DNA of 64,000 nt, from assembly GCA_001765415.1 (NCBI GenBank), contig CP017245.1, positions 1,612,001-1,676,000 of the forward strand. Reading direction: 5' to 3'. Positions 36,695 through 45,186 of this stretch are shown in pieces. The DNA comes from Candidatus Melainabacteria bacterium MEL.A1. Lineage in GTDB: Bacteria; Cyanobacteriota; Vampirovibrionia; Gastranaerophilales; Gastranaerophilaceae. The notes beneath the pieces are model-generated. The model was not told the origin of the DNA and made no database searches. It saw nothing but the letters and a program-made list of their open reading frames with translations. Position 1 is the first letter of the stretch, and each line of letters opens with the position of its first letter. A program made the translations under genes and the position numbers.

Positions 36695-37393
36695 CTAAAC
36701 CCTTCGTACATAATAGTTTTTATCTTTCTTAAGTTCAGTCTTTATGTAGTCAAAGTCGTCGAGATTTTGTATTTTTGATAGAATTTTTGCAGTTTTTTCT
36801 CTGATTGTATAATCTTCTATATCTTTAGTTTCTGTTAATATATTTAAAAGCTCTTTATTTGGAATAAATGTGACAAATTCGGAAATTGTTTCTAAATACC
36901 AGTAGAGTTTGAAAACCTCTTTGTTTATTTTGTATTTCCCTTCTTGGATATCAAAAGCCTTGATTGGTGGTATTATTTTAAGAGTTTTGTCGGTTAACTT
37001 TTTGCAAAATTCTGTTGTAAAAGTTGGGTAATGTTTTAAATTTCTGATTGCTTCTATTGTGTTTCTGCAAATATTTCCATTTATATCAATGATTGCATCA
37101 AGAAATTTGTCTACAAAATTTGTATAAAATTCCGGATTTTGTGGTAAAAAATCTTTTAATCTGAATGACACTGCTTCTCTGATTTTGCCATCGCAACCGG
37201 TTAAGTTTGACATAAAAACAGTGGCATCATTTTGGGTTGAGATAATGTCTAATTTTATTGTTGCAGCTTGCTTTTCGGCAACTGAACCTGTCTTTAAAAA
37301 TTCTATGAGTTGCTCATGTGAATATGTATTCTCGTAGATATTTAAAGCGGTATTAAAATCCTGTTTGTATTTTTCTGTCAAAATTTCGTTCAA
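36695..37393 (-). CDS. HEAT-repeat-like helical protein
   Basis: 232 residues, all alpha-helical, with repeated helix pairs (EKQAATIKLDIIST, DGKIREAVSFRLKDFLPQ, NICRNTIEAIRNLKHYP, EDYTIREKTAKILSKI). This pattern fits an armadillo/HEAT-like scaffold, related in style to the HEAT protein at 47061-48002. Start TTG 37393 is weak (gagg lies 13 bases away), so the exact start is uncertain. No partner can be named. Confidence 0.65.
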   Translation of the reverse strand: MNEILTEKYKQDFNTALNIYENTYSHEQLIEFLKTGSVAEKQAATIKLDIISTQNDATVFMSNLTGCDGKIREAVSFRLKDFLPQNPEFYTNFVDKFLDAIIDINGNICRNTIEAIRNLKHYPTFTTEFCKKLTDKTLKIIPPIKAFDIQEGKYKINKEVFKLYWYLETISEFVTFIPNKELLNILTETKDIEDYTIREKTAKILSKIQNLDDFDYIKTELKKDKNYYVRRV

Positions 37394-37519
37394 ATTTTAC
37401 TTTTAACCTCGTTATATCAATAATATAACATAAAATACAATGTTTTTTGAGCCAAATATAGTTTTAATGAATGATATGTATTACAAAGTTATGTGTATAA
37501 TGGATTTTAGGAGAAAATT

Positions 37520-37696
37520 ATGAAAGAAATAATCGCATTTTTTAAAGAAATATTTATGATAAGTGATGAAAATTCTAAAGTAAAAATTGGTTTGTCGCAA
37601 TTCAAAGAAGAAAAAGAAATTGTAAAACCGGTTAAGAAAATCAAAAAATTTGAAAAAGAAGTTAAAATATCTGATTTGATGCGCAGAAGTGCATAG
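37520..37696 (+). CDS. Small basic hypothetical protein (58 aa)
   Basis: ATG 37520 follows a clear aggag. The product begins MKEIIAFFKEIFMISDENSK and ends EVKISDLMRRSA. It is lysine-rich, with an amphipathic N-terminal helix and a KPVKKIKKFEKEVK stretch. No family recognised. It is followed closely by the 5-FCL gene, which has its own start signal. Confidence 0.6.
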   Translation: MKEIIAFFKEIFMISDENSKVKIGLSQFKEEKEIVKPVKKIKKFEKEVKISDLMRRSA

Positions 37697-37723
37697 TTTT
37701 AGAGAAAAATCTGATTTTTATTA

Positions 37724-37729
37724 TATACT
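37724..37729 (+). promoter_or_regulatory. -10 element placing the 5-FCL transcript start at its ATG
   Basis: TATACT at 37724-37729 ends six bases before ATG 37736, and there is no ribosome site. The transcript should begin at or beside the A of the ATG. Confidence 0.5.
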
Positions 37730-37735
37730 TAGTTT

Positions 37736-38248
37736 ATGGATAGTAAGAGTGATTTACGTAAAAAAGCTAAGTGTATAAGAAAAAGCCTTTCAATTGCAGA
37801 GAAAAGTAAAATTGCAATAGAAAAAATCAGAGAAAATACGCTTTATATATCAGCAAAAAATGTTTTGATTTATTATCCTTTGCGCTATGAATTAAATTTG
37901 TTAGCGTTGTTGGATGATGAAAAAAACTTCTATTTGCCGAGAGTTTGTGGTGAAAATTTGCAAATTTGTCCGTTCAAAAAAGGCGACAAACTTGTTGCAT
38001 CTTCATTTAATATTTGCGAACCTTGCTCAAATTTTATAAATCCTCGTAATCTTGATTTAGTTGTAGTTCCTGCATTGATGGCAGACAAATCCGGCTTTCG
38101 TTTGGGATATGGTGGAGGATTTTATGATAGGTTTTTAGTTGAAAACAATACTGTTAAAACCATTTTACCAATAGCGAAAGAATTAATTGTTGAAGAATTG
38201 CCACATGAAGAGTTTGATATAAAAATAGATGAAATAATCCCTGTTTAA
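37736..38248 (+). CDS. 5-formyltetrahydrofolate cyclo-ligase
   Basis: 170 residues. Converts 5-formyl-THF to 5,10-methenyl-THF with ATP, part of one-carbon folate recycling. The family signature is LGYGGGFYDRFL; the N-terminal LRKKAKCIRKSLS and the middle VVPALMADKSGFRL also fit. The sequence before the ATG suggests a leaderless mRNA. Names in use include ygfA and mthfs; none is certain here. Confidence 0.9.
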   Translation: MDSKSDLRKKAKCIRKSLSIAEKSKIAIEKIRENTLYISAKNVLIYYPLRYELNLLALLDDEKNFYLPRVCGENLQICPFKKGDKLVASSFNICEPCSNFINPRNLDLVVVPALMADKSGFRLGYGGGFYDRFLVENNTVKTILPIAKELIVEELPHEEFDIKIDEIIPV

Positions 38249-38322
38249 ACATGAAAAAAGAGTTCGCAGTTAAGCGAACCCTTTACAGGTTAGTTAAGGA
38301 TAGGATTTATAGGTAAAATTTC

Positions 38323-38844
38323 CTAAGCTACGTAATTAGGTTTCCATTGCTCTACGGCTTTGTCTTCACCTTGTTTACATGCTTCAAGTTCTTGATCTAA
38401 CAATTTTAATTGAGTTTCAAGTTTTGCTTTTTCGGCTTGAATTTGTTTTTCTTGTTCATTAAGAAGTTTTGATTCTTGTTTGCCGATTTGTTCTCGTTGT
38501 TGATCATAAAGATTTTTAAAGATCCATTGTTGATACATAGCCTGCATATTTGGATCTTGCATTTGTGACATTTGCATTGCAATTTGTGGTTGCATCATTT
38601 GCATTTGCTGTTGCGCTCCGAATAACGCTGTATTGTGCGCATACTGCATGTACATCAATTGTCTACCAAACATTGAACCAGGAGTGTTCATCATATCGCT
38701 CATTGAAACAGACCCATCTCCAATATTTGCTGCATATTGTTGCAAATCTGAGAGTTTTCTGGTCAAGTTCATTAAACGATAGTTTAAATCACTTTTCCTT
38801 TGCATAATGTCCAATTTTCGGTATGCGAAAATTAATAGTGACAT
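38323..38844 (-). CDS. Helical/coiled-coil orphan protein, Met/Gln-rich centre
   Basis: 173 residues from ATG 38844 (ribosome site aggaaag). An N-terminal helix (YRLMNLTRKLSDLQQYAA) is followed by a Met/Gln-rich stretch (about 78-105; QQQMQMMQPQIAMQMSQMQD) and a C-terminal coiled coil (KAKLETQLKLLDQELEACKQ). The ends resemble those of the 54163-55846 protein (GRLTDNEL..., LKKLDTEHNALQTEYESLK ... DKNVDRSFKAF), so I suspect one family of lineage-specific, possibly exported, proteins. No function can be given. Confidence 0.65.
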   Translation of the reverse strand: MSLLIFAYRKLDIMQRKSDLNYRLMNLTRKLSDLQQYAANIGDGSVSMSDMMNTPGSMFGRQLMYMQYAHNTALFGAQQQMQMMQPQIAMQMSQMQDPNMQAMYQQWIFKNLYDQQREQIGKQESKLLNEQEKQIQAEKAKLETQLKLLDQELEACKQGEDKAVEQWKPNYVA

Positions 38845-38903
38845 TTTACTTTCCTACCTTTTCTAACTTTAATAACTAACCTTTTTTTAACCTACATTTA
38901 TAT

Positions 38904-38937
38904 AAAAACATGCAACTCCTTAGAATTGCATGTTTTT
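38904..38937 (-). terminator. Terminator of clpP
   Basis: aaaaacatgcaa (38904-38915) pairs with ttgcatgttttt (38926-38937); on the minus strand a T-run follows. Confidence 0.75.
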
Positions 38938-38966
38938 ACAGGTTTTGTTAAGTTATGTTACAAAGG

Positions 38967-39581
38967 CTATTTTTTATCTCTTGTAACAACTTTATCAATA
39001 AGTCCGTATTCAAGAGCTTCTTGAGCAGTTAAGAAGTGGTCACGTTCGCAATCTTCTTTAACCTTTTCAATAGGCTGACCGGAATTTTCTGCAATAATTC
39101 CAATTAACATATCTTTCATACGAAGAATTTCTTTTGCTTCTATTTCGATATCAGTGGCTTGACCTTTAGCACCGCCAAGAGGTTGGTGAATCATTACTCT
39201 TGAGTTCGGTAGAGCCAATCTTTTTCCTTTTGCACCAGAGCAAAGTAGGAATGCGCCCATTGATGCTGCATCGCCTAAACAAATTGTAGATACATCAGAT
39301 TTGATTAATTGCATTGTATCGTAAATTGCCATCCCAGCAGTAATTACACCACCAGGACTATTTATGTAAAGCATGATATCTTTTTCAGAGTTTTCGCTAT
39401 CAAGTAGTAATAACTGCGCAACAACAGAGTTTGCAACTTCGTCGTCAATTTCAGTTCCTAAAAATATAATTCTTTCTCTCAAAAGTCTTGAGAAGATGTC
39501 AAAAGAGCGTTCTCCACGAGAAGAAGCTTCAATAACTGTAGGGACATAGCCCATTATTTTCATATAAGTTTGTTGATCCAT
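38967..39581 (-). CDS. clpP: ATP-dependent Clp protease proteolytic subunit
   Basis: About 204 residues from ATG 39581 (ggag upstream). ClpP forms the 14-mer peptidase barrel served by ClpX/ClpA. The Ser ([10 protein letters not shown]), His (MIHQPLGG) and Asp ([18 protein letters not shown]) catalytic triad positions are present, along with YINSPGG. clpX is not adjacent. Divergent from rex. Confidence 0.96.
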   Translation of the reverse strand: MDQQTYMKIMGYVPTVIEASSRGERSFDIFSRLLRERIIFLGTEIDDEVANSVVAQLLLLDSENSEKDIMLYINSPGGVITAGMAIYDTMQLIKSDVSTICLGDAASMGAFLLCSGAKGKRLALPNSRVMIHQPLGGAKGQATDIEIEAKEILRMKDMLIGIIAENSGQPIEKVKEDCERDHFLTAQEALEYGLIDKVVTRDKK

Positions 39582-39658
39582 TCTTTCTCTCCTATATAAT
39601 GAATACATTATATAATAAACATGTAAAAAAGTGTAATGGGCTAAAAATATGATTTTCG

Positions 39659-39667
39659 TGTTATAAT
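39659..39667 (+). promoter_or_regulatory. Extended -10 promoter of rex
   Basis: TGTTATAAT (39659-39667), an extended -10, ends six bases before ATG 39674. No ribosome site intervenes, which indicates a leaderless rex mRNA. Confidence 0.6.
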
Positions 39668-39673
39668 CGACTT

Positions 39674-40288
39674 ATGGATAAGAAAATTCCCGATAAGGTT
39701 ATTAATAGACTGACACTGTATCATTGTATTCTTTCTGATTTTATCAATAATAAAGAAGATGTTATTTCGAGCAAACAGATTGCTCAACTCCTTAATACGG
39801 ATGATTCTCAGGTGCGCAAAGATATAAATTATCTTGATAATTCTGGTAAAAGTAGAGTTGGTTATGGCGTAAAAGAGTTGAAGCTCGCTATTGAAAAGAC
39901 TTTAGGGTTTAAAAAAACTAAAAAAGCTTTTATTATCGGAGCAGGAAATTTAGGCACTGCAATTGCTAATTACGGGAATTTCTCAGACTATGGTTTGAAT
40001 ATTTTGTCATTGTTTGATAACGACCCTAAAAAAATTGGTAAAGTTGTGAATGGAATGAAAATTGAAGATATTGTAAAACTTCCTGAAATTGCGAAACAAG
40101 ATGAGGTTGATATCGCAATTCTTACCGTTCCTCGACAATTTGCTCAAACTACTGCTGATTTTTTGGTTAATTCTAATATTAAATATATTTGGAATTTTGC
40201 TCCGGTTGTTTTGTCAGTTCCAAATGATGTGCAGATTTGGAACGAAAATCTAATGGGTAATTTTCTACAATTTACTTACAGTATCTAG
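39674..40288 (+). CDS. rex: Redox-sensing transcriptional repressor Rex
   Basis: 204 residues. Rex senses the NADH/NAD+ ratio and represses fermentation and respiration genes. The N-terminal winged helix (INRLTLYHCILSDFI, SSKQIAQLLNTDDSQVRKDI) and the Rossmann domain (KKAFIIGAGNLGTAIANYG, LSLFDNDPKKIG, ILTVPRQFAQ) are typical. The 3' end overlaps coaX (opposite strand) by 24 bp, an unusual coding overlap. Fits a fermentative anaerobe. Confidence 0.94.
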   Translation: MDKKIPDKVINRLTLYHCILSDFINNKEDVISSKQIAQLLNTDDSQVRKDINYLDNSGKSRVGYGVKELKLAIEKTLGFKKTKKAFIIGAGNLGTAIANYGNFSDYGLNILSLFDNDPKKIGKVVNGMKIEDIVKLPEIAKQDEVDIAILTVPRQFAQTTADFLVNSNIKYIWNFAPVVLSVPNDVQIWNENLMGNFLQFTYSI

Positions 40289-41038
40289 CTTGTTAATTTG
40301 GTACAAATATCTTAAACCTTCAAGGGTTAAAGTTGGATTGATAAAATCAAATTGCCTTTTTAAATAATTTGCAATTAATCCTGAATAACCTCCTGTTGCA
40401 ACGATAACCGCTTTTTTGCCTAATTCTTTTTCGCATTGTTCAACCAAACCATCAATCATCGCAGCAGATCCTCTCAAAACTCCTGACAAAATTGCATCGT
40501 TTGTGTTATGACCAATTGCAGAATTTGAAGGTGAAACTTCTATTCTTGGTAATTTTGATGTAAATTTGTTCAATGCTTTGAGTTGCAAAGCCACTCCTGG
40601 AGCTATAATTCCGCCTATAAATTCTCCTTTTGCGTTCACAATATCAAAAGTTGTTGCAGTCCCGAAATCAACTACGATTACGGGGTGATTATATAAAACA
40701 TAAGCTCCGGCTGCGTTTGCAATTCTATCTGCCCCAGCTTCTTTGGGAGTAGTTAAACAAATTTTTACACCTGTATTGATTTTTGTTGTCAAAATAATAG
40801 AGCTTAGTTTAAAAACGTTGTCAACTGCTGTTTTGAATTTTTTTGTAAGTTCTTCTACAACAGATGATATAATACATCCGTCAATTTTAAATTCTTTAAA
40901 CAGTGACTTCAAAAGCACTTCATATTCTTCTAAAGATAAATCTTTGTCTGATGCTAATCTATATTTTTCTACAAGAGCATCGTTGTCGAACAATCCCAGT
41001 GTAATGCTTGTGTTCCCGATATCTGCGGTCAATAACAT
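40265..41038 (-). CDS. coaX: Type III pantothenate kinase
   Basis: 257 residues. Catalyses the first step of coenzyme A synthesis. ASKHA-fold motifs include LTADIGNTSITLGLFDND at the N-terminus, GADRIANAAGAYVLY and VVDFGTATTFD, and GGIIAPGVALQLKAL. ATG 41038 has agagg upstream. It converges with rex with 24 bp overlap of the coding regions. Confidence 0.95.
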   Translation of the reverse strand: MLLTADIGNTSITLGLFDNDALVEKYRLASDKDLSLEEYEVLLKSLFKEFKIDGCIISSVVEELTKKFKTAVDNVFKLSSIILTTKINTGVKICLTTPKEAGADRIANAAGAYVLYNHPVIVVDFGTATTFDIVNAKGEFIGGIIAPGVALQLKALNKFTSKLPRIEVSPSNSAIGHNTNDAILSGVLRGSAAMIDGLVEQCEKELGKKAVIVATGGYSGLIANYLKRQFDFINPTLTLEGLRYLYQINKLDTVSKL

Positions 41039-41098
41039 AATAAACTAATCCTCTTTATAAGAATTAGTTTATTACAAATATAAGCTTTTTGCAAAAAT

Positions 41099-41299
41099 TT
41101 ATGAATAAGATGTTTGAGTATGGATGGAAACATCACTATATCCCGGAACATTTCCACTTTTAGTAAAATCATCAAGTGTCGCAACAAAAGCACCTTTTGC
41201 TGTGTTATGGCTTTTTTCTGCCGGATTTGTAAACATAAATTTTTTAATTCTTGAAAATAGGTCATCTTGTGATCCGATTGCACCAATTTTGTCAGCCAT
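41099..41299 (-). CDS. Small hypothetical protein (66 aa)
   Basis: A strong aaggag precedes ATG 41299, which supports it as a real gene. The product starts MADKIGAIGSQDDLFSRIKK and ends in a Ser/Thr-rich tail (DVSIHTQTSYS). It is polar, without membrane segments or a recognised family. It lies 60 bp upstream of coaX on the same strand and may share a transcript. A competing open frame in another phase has no ribosome site. Confidence 0.65.
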   Translation of the reverse strand: MADKIGAIGSQDDLFSRIKKFMFTNPAEKSHNTAKGAFVATLDDFTKSGNVPGYSDVSIHTQTSYS

Positions 41300-41383
41300 A
41301 ATATATCTCCTTAGAATTTTATAATACCTCTTATATATATACTAAGGATATAATTTCCACAAAATTGCTTATTTTTATCAAAC

Positions 41384-41446
41384 TTGTTACAAAAGTTAAT
41401 ATTCTTATAAAAAGTAAGTATTGAAAAGTGAAAGGTGAAAGGTGAG
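41384..41446. repeat. TTGTTACAAAAGTTAAT motif and heptad repeats
   Basis: The 17-bp motif at 41384-41400 recurs exactly at 43656-43672 and with two changes at 36669-36685. Heptad-like aaagtgaaaggtgaaaggtgag follows at about 41425-41446. Confidence 0.5.
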
Positions 41447-41514
41447 AAGTCCATTTAGTTCGTTCTGCTCAAAAACAACTTTGATGTGGTAGCACCTGCA
41501 ATGGGCTCGCCAAT

Positions 41515-42390
41515 TCACTTTCCTAGTATTTTCTTCTCTAACATCACGGCTGTCTTAGTTTTGGCTAAACCACCTTGAGAACTCTCTTTCAAAAGAGGGG
41601 ACATCAATTGACCAGTCTGTTCCATTGCATCAACAATTTCATCAATCGGTATTACGGATGTAATGTCTGCCATTGCTAAATCTGAAGCGGTTACTGCGTG
41701 AATTGCTAAGAAAGGATTTCGTTTAACGCAAGGAATTTCAACCAATCCACAAACAGGATCGCAAGTTAGTCCTAAAATGTTTTTTAGAGCAAGCGCAACT
41801 GAATTAATAATTTGGGAAACATTTCCACCTCGCATTTGAGTTAATGCTGCTGCAGCCATAGCTGATGCAACTCCACACTCTGCCTGACATCCGCCAACTG
41901 CACCTGCAAGAGCCATTTTGTTGGAAACTAATCTTCCGACTTCTCCAGCCGTAATTAGTGCATTTATCTGCTCGCCTTCTTTTATATTGTTATCTTCTGC
42001 GTACGCAACCAAAACTGCCGGAACAATTCCACAGGAACCTGCAGTTGGACAAGCTACGATTGTTCCCATACGCAAATTTTGTTCACTAGTTGCAAGTGCG
42101 TACGTCATCATTTTGTAAGCGGTTTCACCTAACAATGAACCGGCTTTCGATTTTTGTAATTTATAGCAATCATCTCCACTCAAGCCACTTGGTGATTTTT
42201 CTGTTGAATTTAAACCAACTTTTATGGCATCTTTCATTGCATCAAGACTTTTTTTAGCTTGCATTCTTACTTTGTATTCAGAATTTTCTCCTTGAGAAGC
42301 CTCGTAATCTAATGCCGTTTCGTGGATTGTTTGGTTTTCTGCGTTACAAGCTTCATAGAGTTGTTTAAATGTTGTAATATTATAGTTCAT
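41515..42390 (-). CDS. sdaAA: L-serine dehydratase, iron-sulfur-dependent, alpha subunit
   Basis: 291 residues. Deaminates L-serine to pyruvate and ammonia using a [4Fe-4S] cluster. Cluster-type cysteines appear in CPTAGSCGIVPAVLVAY and CDPVCGLVEIPCVKRN, with GGCQAECGVASAMAAAAL between. It follows the beta subunit by six bases, so they form a two-subunit enzyme of the anaerobe type. Consistent with amino-acid fermentation. Confidence 0.95.
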   Translation of the reverse strand: MNYNITTFKQLYEACNAENQTIHETALDYEASQGENSEYKVRMQAKKSLDAMKDAIKVGLNSTEKSPSGLSGDDCYKLQKSKAGSLLGETAYKMMTYALATSEQNLRMGTIVACPTAGSCGIVPAVLVAYAEDNNIKEGEQINALITAGEVGRLVSNKMALAGAVGGCQAECGVASAMAAAALTQMRGGNVSQIINSVALALKNILGLTCDPVCGLVEIPCVKRNPFLAIHAVTASDLAMADITSVIPIDEIVDAMEQTGQLMSPLLKESSQGGLAKTKTAVMLEKKILGK

Positions 42391-42396
42391 ATCAAA

Positions 42397-43065
42397 TTAA
42401 CTTTCCAGTTTTTCTATATATCTGACCATATACATATCTTTTAATTCGCTTACGGCTTTGGTACAATGTTTTGACAATTCACCGTCAATACAAATACACA
42501 TTGAGGCATCTTTACCTTTTCCGCTTCTATCACAGTGTAGTGAGGCAATATTTACATTATCTTCTTGAATAAGCTTGGTAACTGTTGAAATTACGCCAGG
42601 CATGTCCTCATAAACAAGTAAAAGAGTGTTGTATTTCCCATTTAATTTAACAGAAAAATTGTTGATGTTTGTGATTTCGATTTCTCCTGCGCCAATGGAA
42701 TTTCCAGAAATGAACAGATTTAAATCACCTTCGAATATAAAATCAACGGCGTTTGGATGTCTATTGAAATCCTGCAAAAATTCAAAAGAATAATTGATTT
42801 CTTTAGCCTCTACTGTATCAAAAACAGTTTTAATTCTTTCATCTGCAACAGAAAACCCTAAAATTCCCGCAAGTAACCCTTTGTCGGTTCCGTGACCTTT
42901 TCCTGTTAAAGCATATGAATTGTATAGCTTAAAGGTTACTTTTTGAGGTTTTGCTTTATAGATGTTTCTGGCAAGAAGTCCTAACCTGACAGCTCCTGCG
43001 GTGTGCGAACTTGAAGGCCCTGCCATTATTGGTGAAATAATATCTATAATTGAAGATTGGTGCAT
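42397..43065 (-). CDS. sdaAB: L-serine dehydratase, iron-sulfur-dependent, beta subunit
   Basis: 222 residues. The first domain contains GPSSSHTAGAVRLGLLARN, and the C-terminus is an ACT domain (NTLLLVYEDMPGVISTVTKL, VNIASLHCDR), which usually senses serine. ATG 43065 has gaggag. First gene of the sdaAB-sdaAA pair. Confidence 0.95.
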   Translation of the reverse strand: MHQSSIIDIISPIMAGPSSSHTAGAVRLGLLARNIYKAKPQKVTFKLYNSYALTGKGHGTDKGLLAGILGFSVADERIKTVFDTVEAKEINYSFEFLQDFNRHPNAVDFIFEGDLNLFISGNSIGAGEIEITNINNFSVKLNGKYNTLLLVYEDMPGVISTVTKLIQEDNVNIASLHCDRSGKGKDASMCICIDGELSKHCTKAVSELKDMYMVRYIEKLES

Positions 43066-43206
43066 GTACTCTCCTCTTTTAACAAGATTATATCATCTCA
43101 TTAACTAATGTAAATAATTTGTAAATTTATGACAATAAATTTCAATTTTGTGTTTTTATATATATGTTGTGTAGGGAATAAAATTTTAGTGTAGTAAAGG
43201 AGTAAA

Positions 43207-43347
43207 ATGTTTAGTCCTGAATTTATGAAGTATTTGATTAATTACCAAAAATCTGAGTTTACCCCTCAAGATACAAAAAAAGAAATTCGTTTTAAGAACA
43301 GAAAATCAGGTAAACTTGCTGAAATCTATGCGGTAATTACGAAGTAG
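43207..43347 (+). CDS. Small hypothetical protein (46 aa)
   Basis: A strong ribosome site (aaaggag) precedes ATG 43207. The product MFSPEFMKYLINYQKSEFTP followed by QDTKKEIRFKNRKSGKLAEI is basic and probably a short helix plus hairpin. No family recognised; the clear start signal and isolated position between divergent promoters support it. Confidence 0.5.
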   Translation: MFSPEFMKYLINYQKSEFTPQDTKKEIRFKNRKSGKLAEIYAVITK

Positions 43348-43770
43348 GTTGATGGATTTGAATTATAACGCTAAATAAATTACTCCTTCCCTTATGAGTG
43401 AAGGTTGTAATGTATGCTTTCTTTTTGATAAATAATTCAAATGAATTACAAAAAGAGTTTATTAAACAAAAAAAACGCTATTTCTTTTGGAAATAGCGTT
43501 GGAATTCTTTTGAATAATTCCTCGTAATAGTGTGAAGTGTAGTGTGCAATAAAACGTTTTTTTTGATTCCTCGTTTTATGCTTTTCCTCGTGTCATGTAT
43601 ATAAACAATTTTTAGTATATATAATTGCCATACATGTTTAATATTAAGTATATTTTGTTACAAAAGTTAATAAATTTGAGAGTGGAGTATAGTTGTTTAA
43701 TAATTTAGGGGATTTTACAATGTGGTTTTTTATTATACTATATTGTTAAGAGATATTTGAGGAGATTTTG
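43348..43770. other. Gene-free region with a minus-strand terminator and three TTCCTCGT copies
   Basis: The hairpin at 43474-43500 is followed by T only on the minus strand, where no gene lies upstream. TTCCTCGT occurs at 43518-43525, 43567-43574 and 43584-43591. The 17-bp TTGTTACAAAAGTTAAT motif is at 43656-43672. No open frame is convincing; a small RNA is possible. Confidence 0.5.
43474..43500 (-). terminator. Orphan intrinsic terminator (minus strand)
   Basis: aacgctatttc (43474-43484), loop ttttg, gaaatagcgtt (43490-43500); the minus strand continues tttttttgttt. Confidence 0.7.
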
Positions 43771-44565
43771 ATGAAGATATTGGTATCTAATGATGATGGG
43801 ATTGCAGCTAACGGGATTAGATGTTTGACTGAAACTTTGGCACTGGAACATGAAGTTTATGTTATTGCTCCGGATAGGGAACGCAGTGCTGCTGGGCATT
43901 CTTTAACTTTGCATACTCCATTGAGGGTTGAGGAGGTTGAAGCTTATCATGGGGTAAAAAGAGCATGGGTAACAACCGGAACTCCGGGTGATTGTGTAAA
44001 AATCGGGATTAATGCAATTTTGAGCAAAGATGAGCAACCTGACGTTATTATTTCCGGAATTAATCATGGCCCAAATTTAGGGGCTGATATTTTGTATTCC
44101 GGTACGGTCAGTTGTGCTATGGAAGGCGCAATGTTGGGAGTTCCAAGTATTGCTATTTCTCTTGCATCAATGCGTTATGAGTATGAAAATTTTAAATATG
44201 CTGCAAAGTTTGCAAATCTGTTGTTGCCAAAATTGAAAGAATTTACATTTCCTAAAAAGAGCCTATTGAATGTAAATATTCCGGCACTTGATGAGGAAGA
44301 TATTGCAGGTGTTGCGATTACGGAATTGGGTCGCAGAATGTTTACTGACAATTACGAAAAACGTGTTGACCCGAGAGGAAAAGTTTATTATTGGATGGCA
44401 GGAGAAATGATAAATGAACCTGTTGGCTCAAATACAGACATTGCTGCAGTAAGAAATAACAAAATCTCAATAACACCTGTTACTTATGAAATGACTAAAG
44501 AAGACGTTATGTCTAATCTTGAAGGTATTTTATGTAAAGGTGATGCTTGCAACTGGTTTGCATAA
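43771..44565 (+). CDS. surE: 5'-nucleotidase SurE
   Basis: About 264 residues from ATG 43771 (aggag upstream; a TTG one codon earlier is less likely). SurE is a metal-dependent nucleoside monophosphate phosphatase linked with stress survival. Signatures are ILVSNDDGIAANGIRCL (metal-binding DD), VIAPDRERSAAGHSLTL, GTPGDCVKIGI and SGINHGPNLGADILYSGTV. Converges with the operon ending at 44569, four bases away. Confidence 0.95.
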   Translation: MKILVSNDDGIAANGIRCLTETLALEHEVYVIAPDRERSAAGHSLTLHTPLRVEEVEAYHGVKRAWVTTGTPGDCVKIGINAILSKDEQPDVIISGINHGPNLGADILYSGTVSCAMEGAMLGVPSIAISLASMRYEYENFKYAAKFANLLLPKLKEFTFPKKSLLNVNIPALDEEDIAGVAITELGRRMFTDNYEKRVDPRGKVYYWMAGEMINEPVGSNTDIAAVRNNKISITPVTYEMTKEDVMSNLEGILCKGDACNWFA

Positions 44566-44568
44566 TGA

Positions 44569-45183
44569 TTAAAATGATTTAATTGCAAAATAAATTAAGA
44601 CAATAGGAATTCCAATCAATAGCAGAATGCTAAGTATAAATAGAAAACCATAAAATATTACAGGTATAAAAGGAAGTAACAAATCTAGCCAAAAAAATCT
44701 TGTTAATTTGTCCCACCTTTTAATATCTTTATCAAACTCAATACTTTCTTCAACATCTTTAATAGCAGAATTAATACTTTCAACAAGATGAGCATCACTT
44801 GTATTTTCTAATGCAAATTTTAGGTCTTTTAATGCTCCATCTTTATCATTATTTTGCCTTTTAAAACTAGCTAGGTTAATAATATATTTTAAATCTCTTT
44901 TACTTGCTTCTTTATAGCATTTTAGCACCTTAGATTTATTTTCTAATATTTCATAGCACAAAGCCATATAATAAAAAAGTTCAGCCTTATCAACATATAA
45001 AGGATTTCTTAATGCCTTTTTTATAGCTGGCAAAAATTTTTTTATATCATTTTTTATTCTTTTTTTAGTTGCATTTATCTCTTTTTTATTGGCATTTGGC
45101 TCTGTCAGTTGAATATCGCATTCACAAATAATTCCAAAATATTCCATTATTAATACAAGATTTAAGTGCTCTTCATTATGCAT
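44569..45183 (-). CDS. TPR-like protein with C-terminal membrane anchor
   Basis: 204 residues. Helical repeats resembling TPR occupy about 30-130 (YVDKAELFYYMALCYEILEN, SKVLKCYKEASKRD, KDGALKDLKFALENT), then a hydrophobic C-terminal hairpin (about 160-204; LLPFIPVIFYGFLFILSILL). Last gene of the 48002-44569 operon; its start overlaps the preceding region with ggag just before ATG 45183. It may tether a complex to the membrane; no partner is known. Confidence 0.65.
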   Translation of the reverse strand: MHNEEHLNLVLIMEYFGIICECDIQLTEPNANKKEINATKKRIKNDIKKFLPAIKKALRNPLYVDKAELFYYMALCYEILENKSKVLKCYKEASKRDLKYIINLASFKRQNNDKDGALKDLKFALENTSDAHLVESINSAIKDVEESIEFDKDIKRWDKLTRFFWLDLLLPFIPVIFYGFLFILSILLLIGIPIVLIYFAIKSF

Positions 45184-45186
45184 AAA

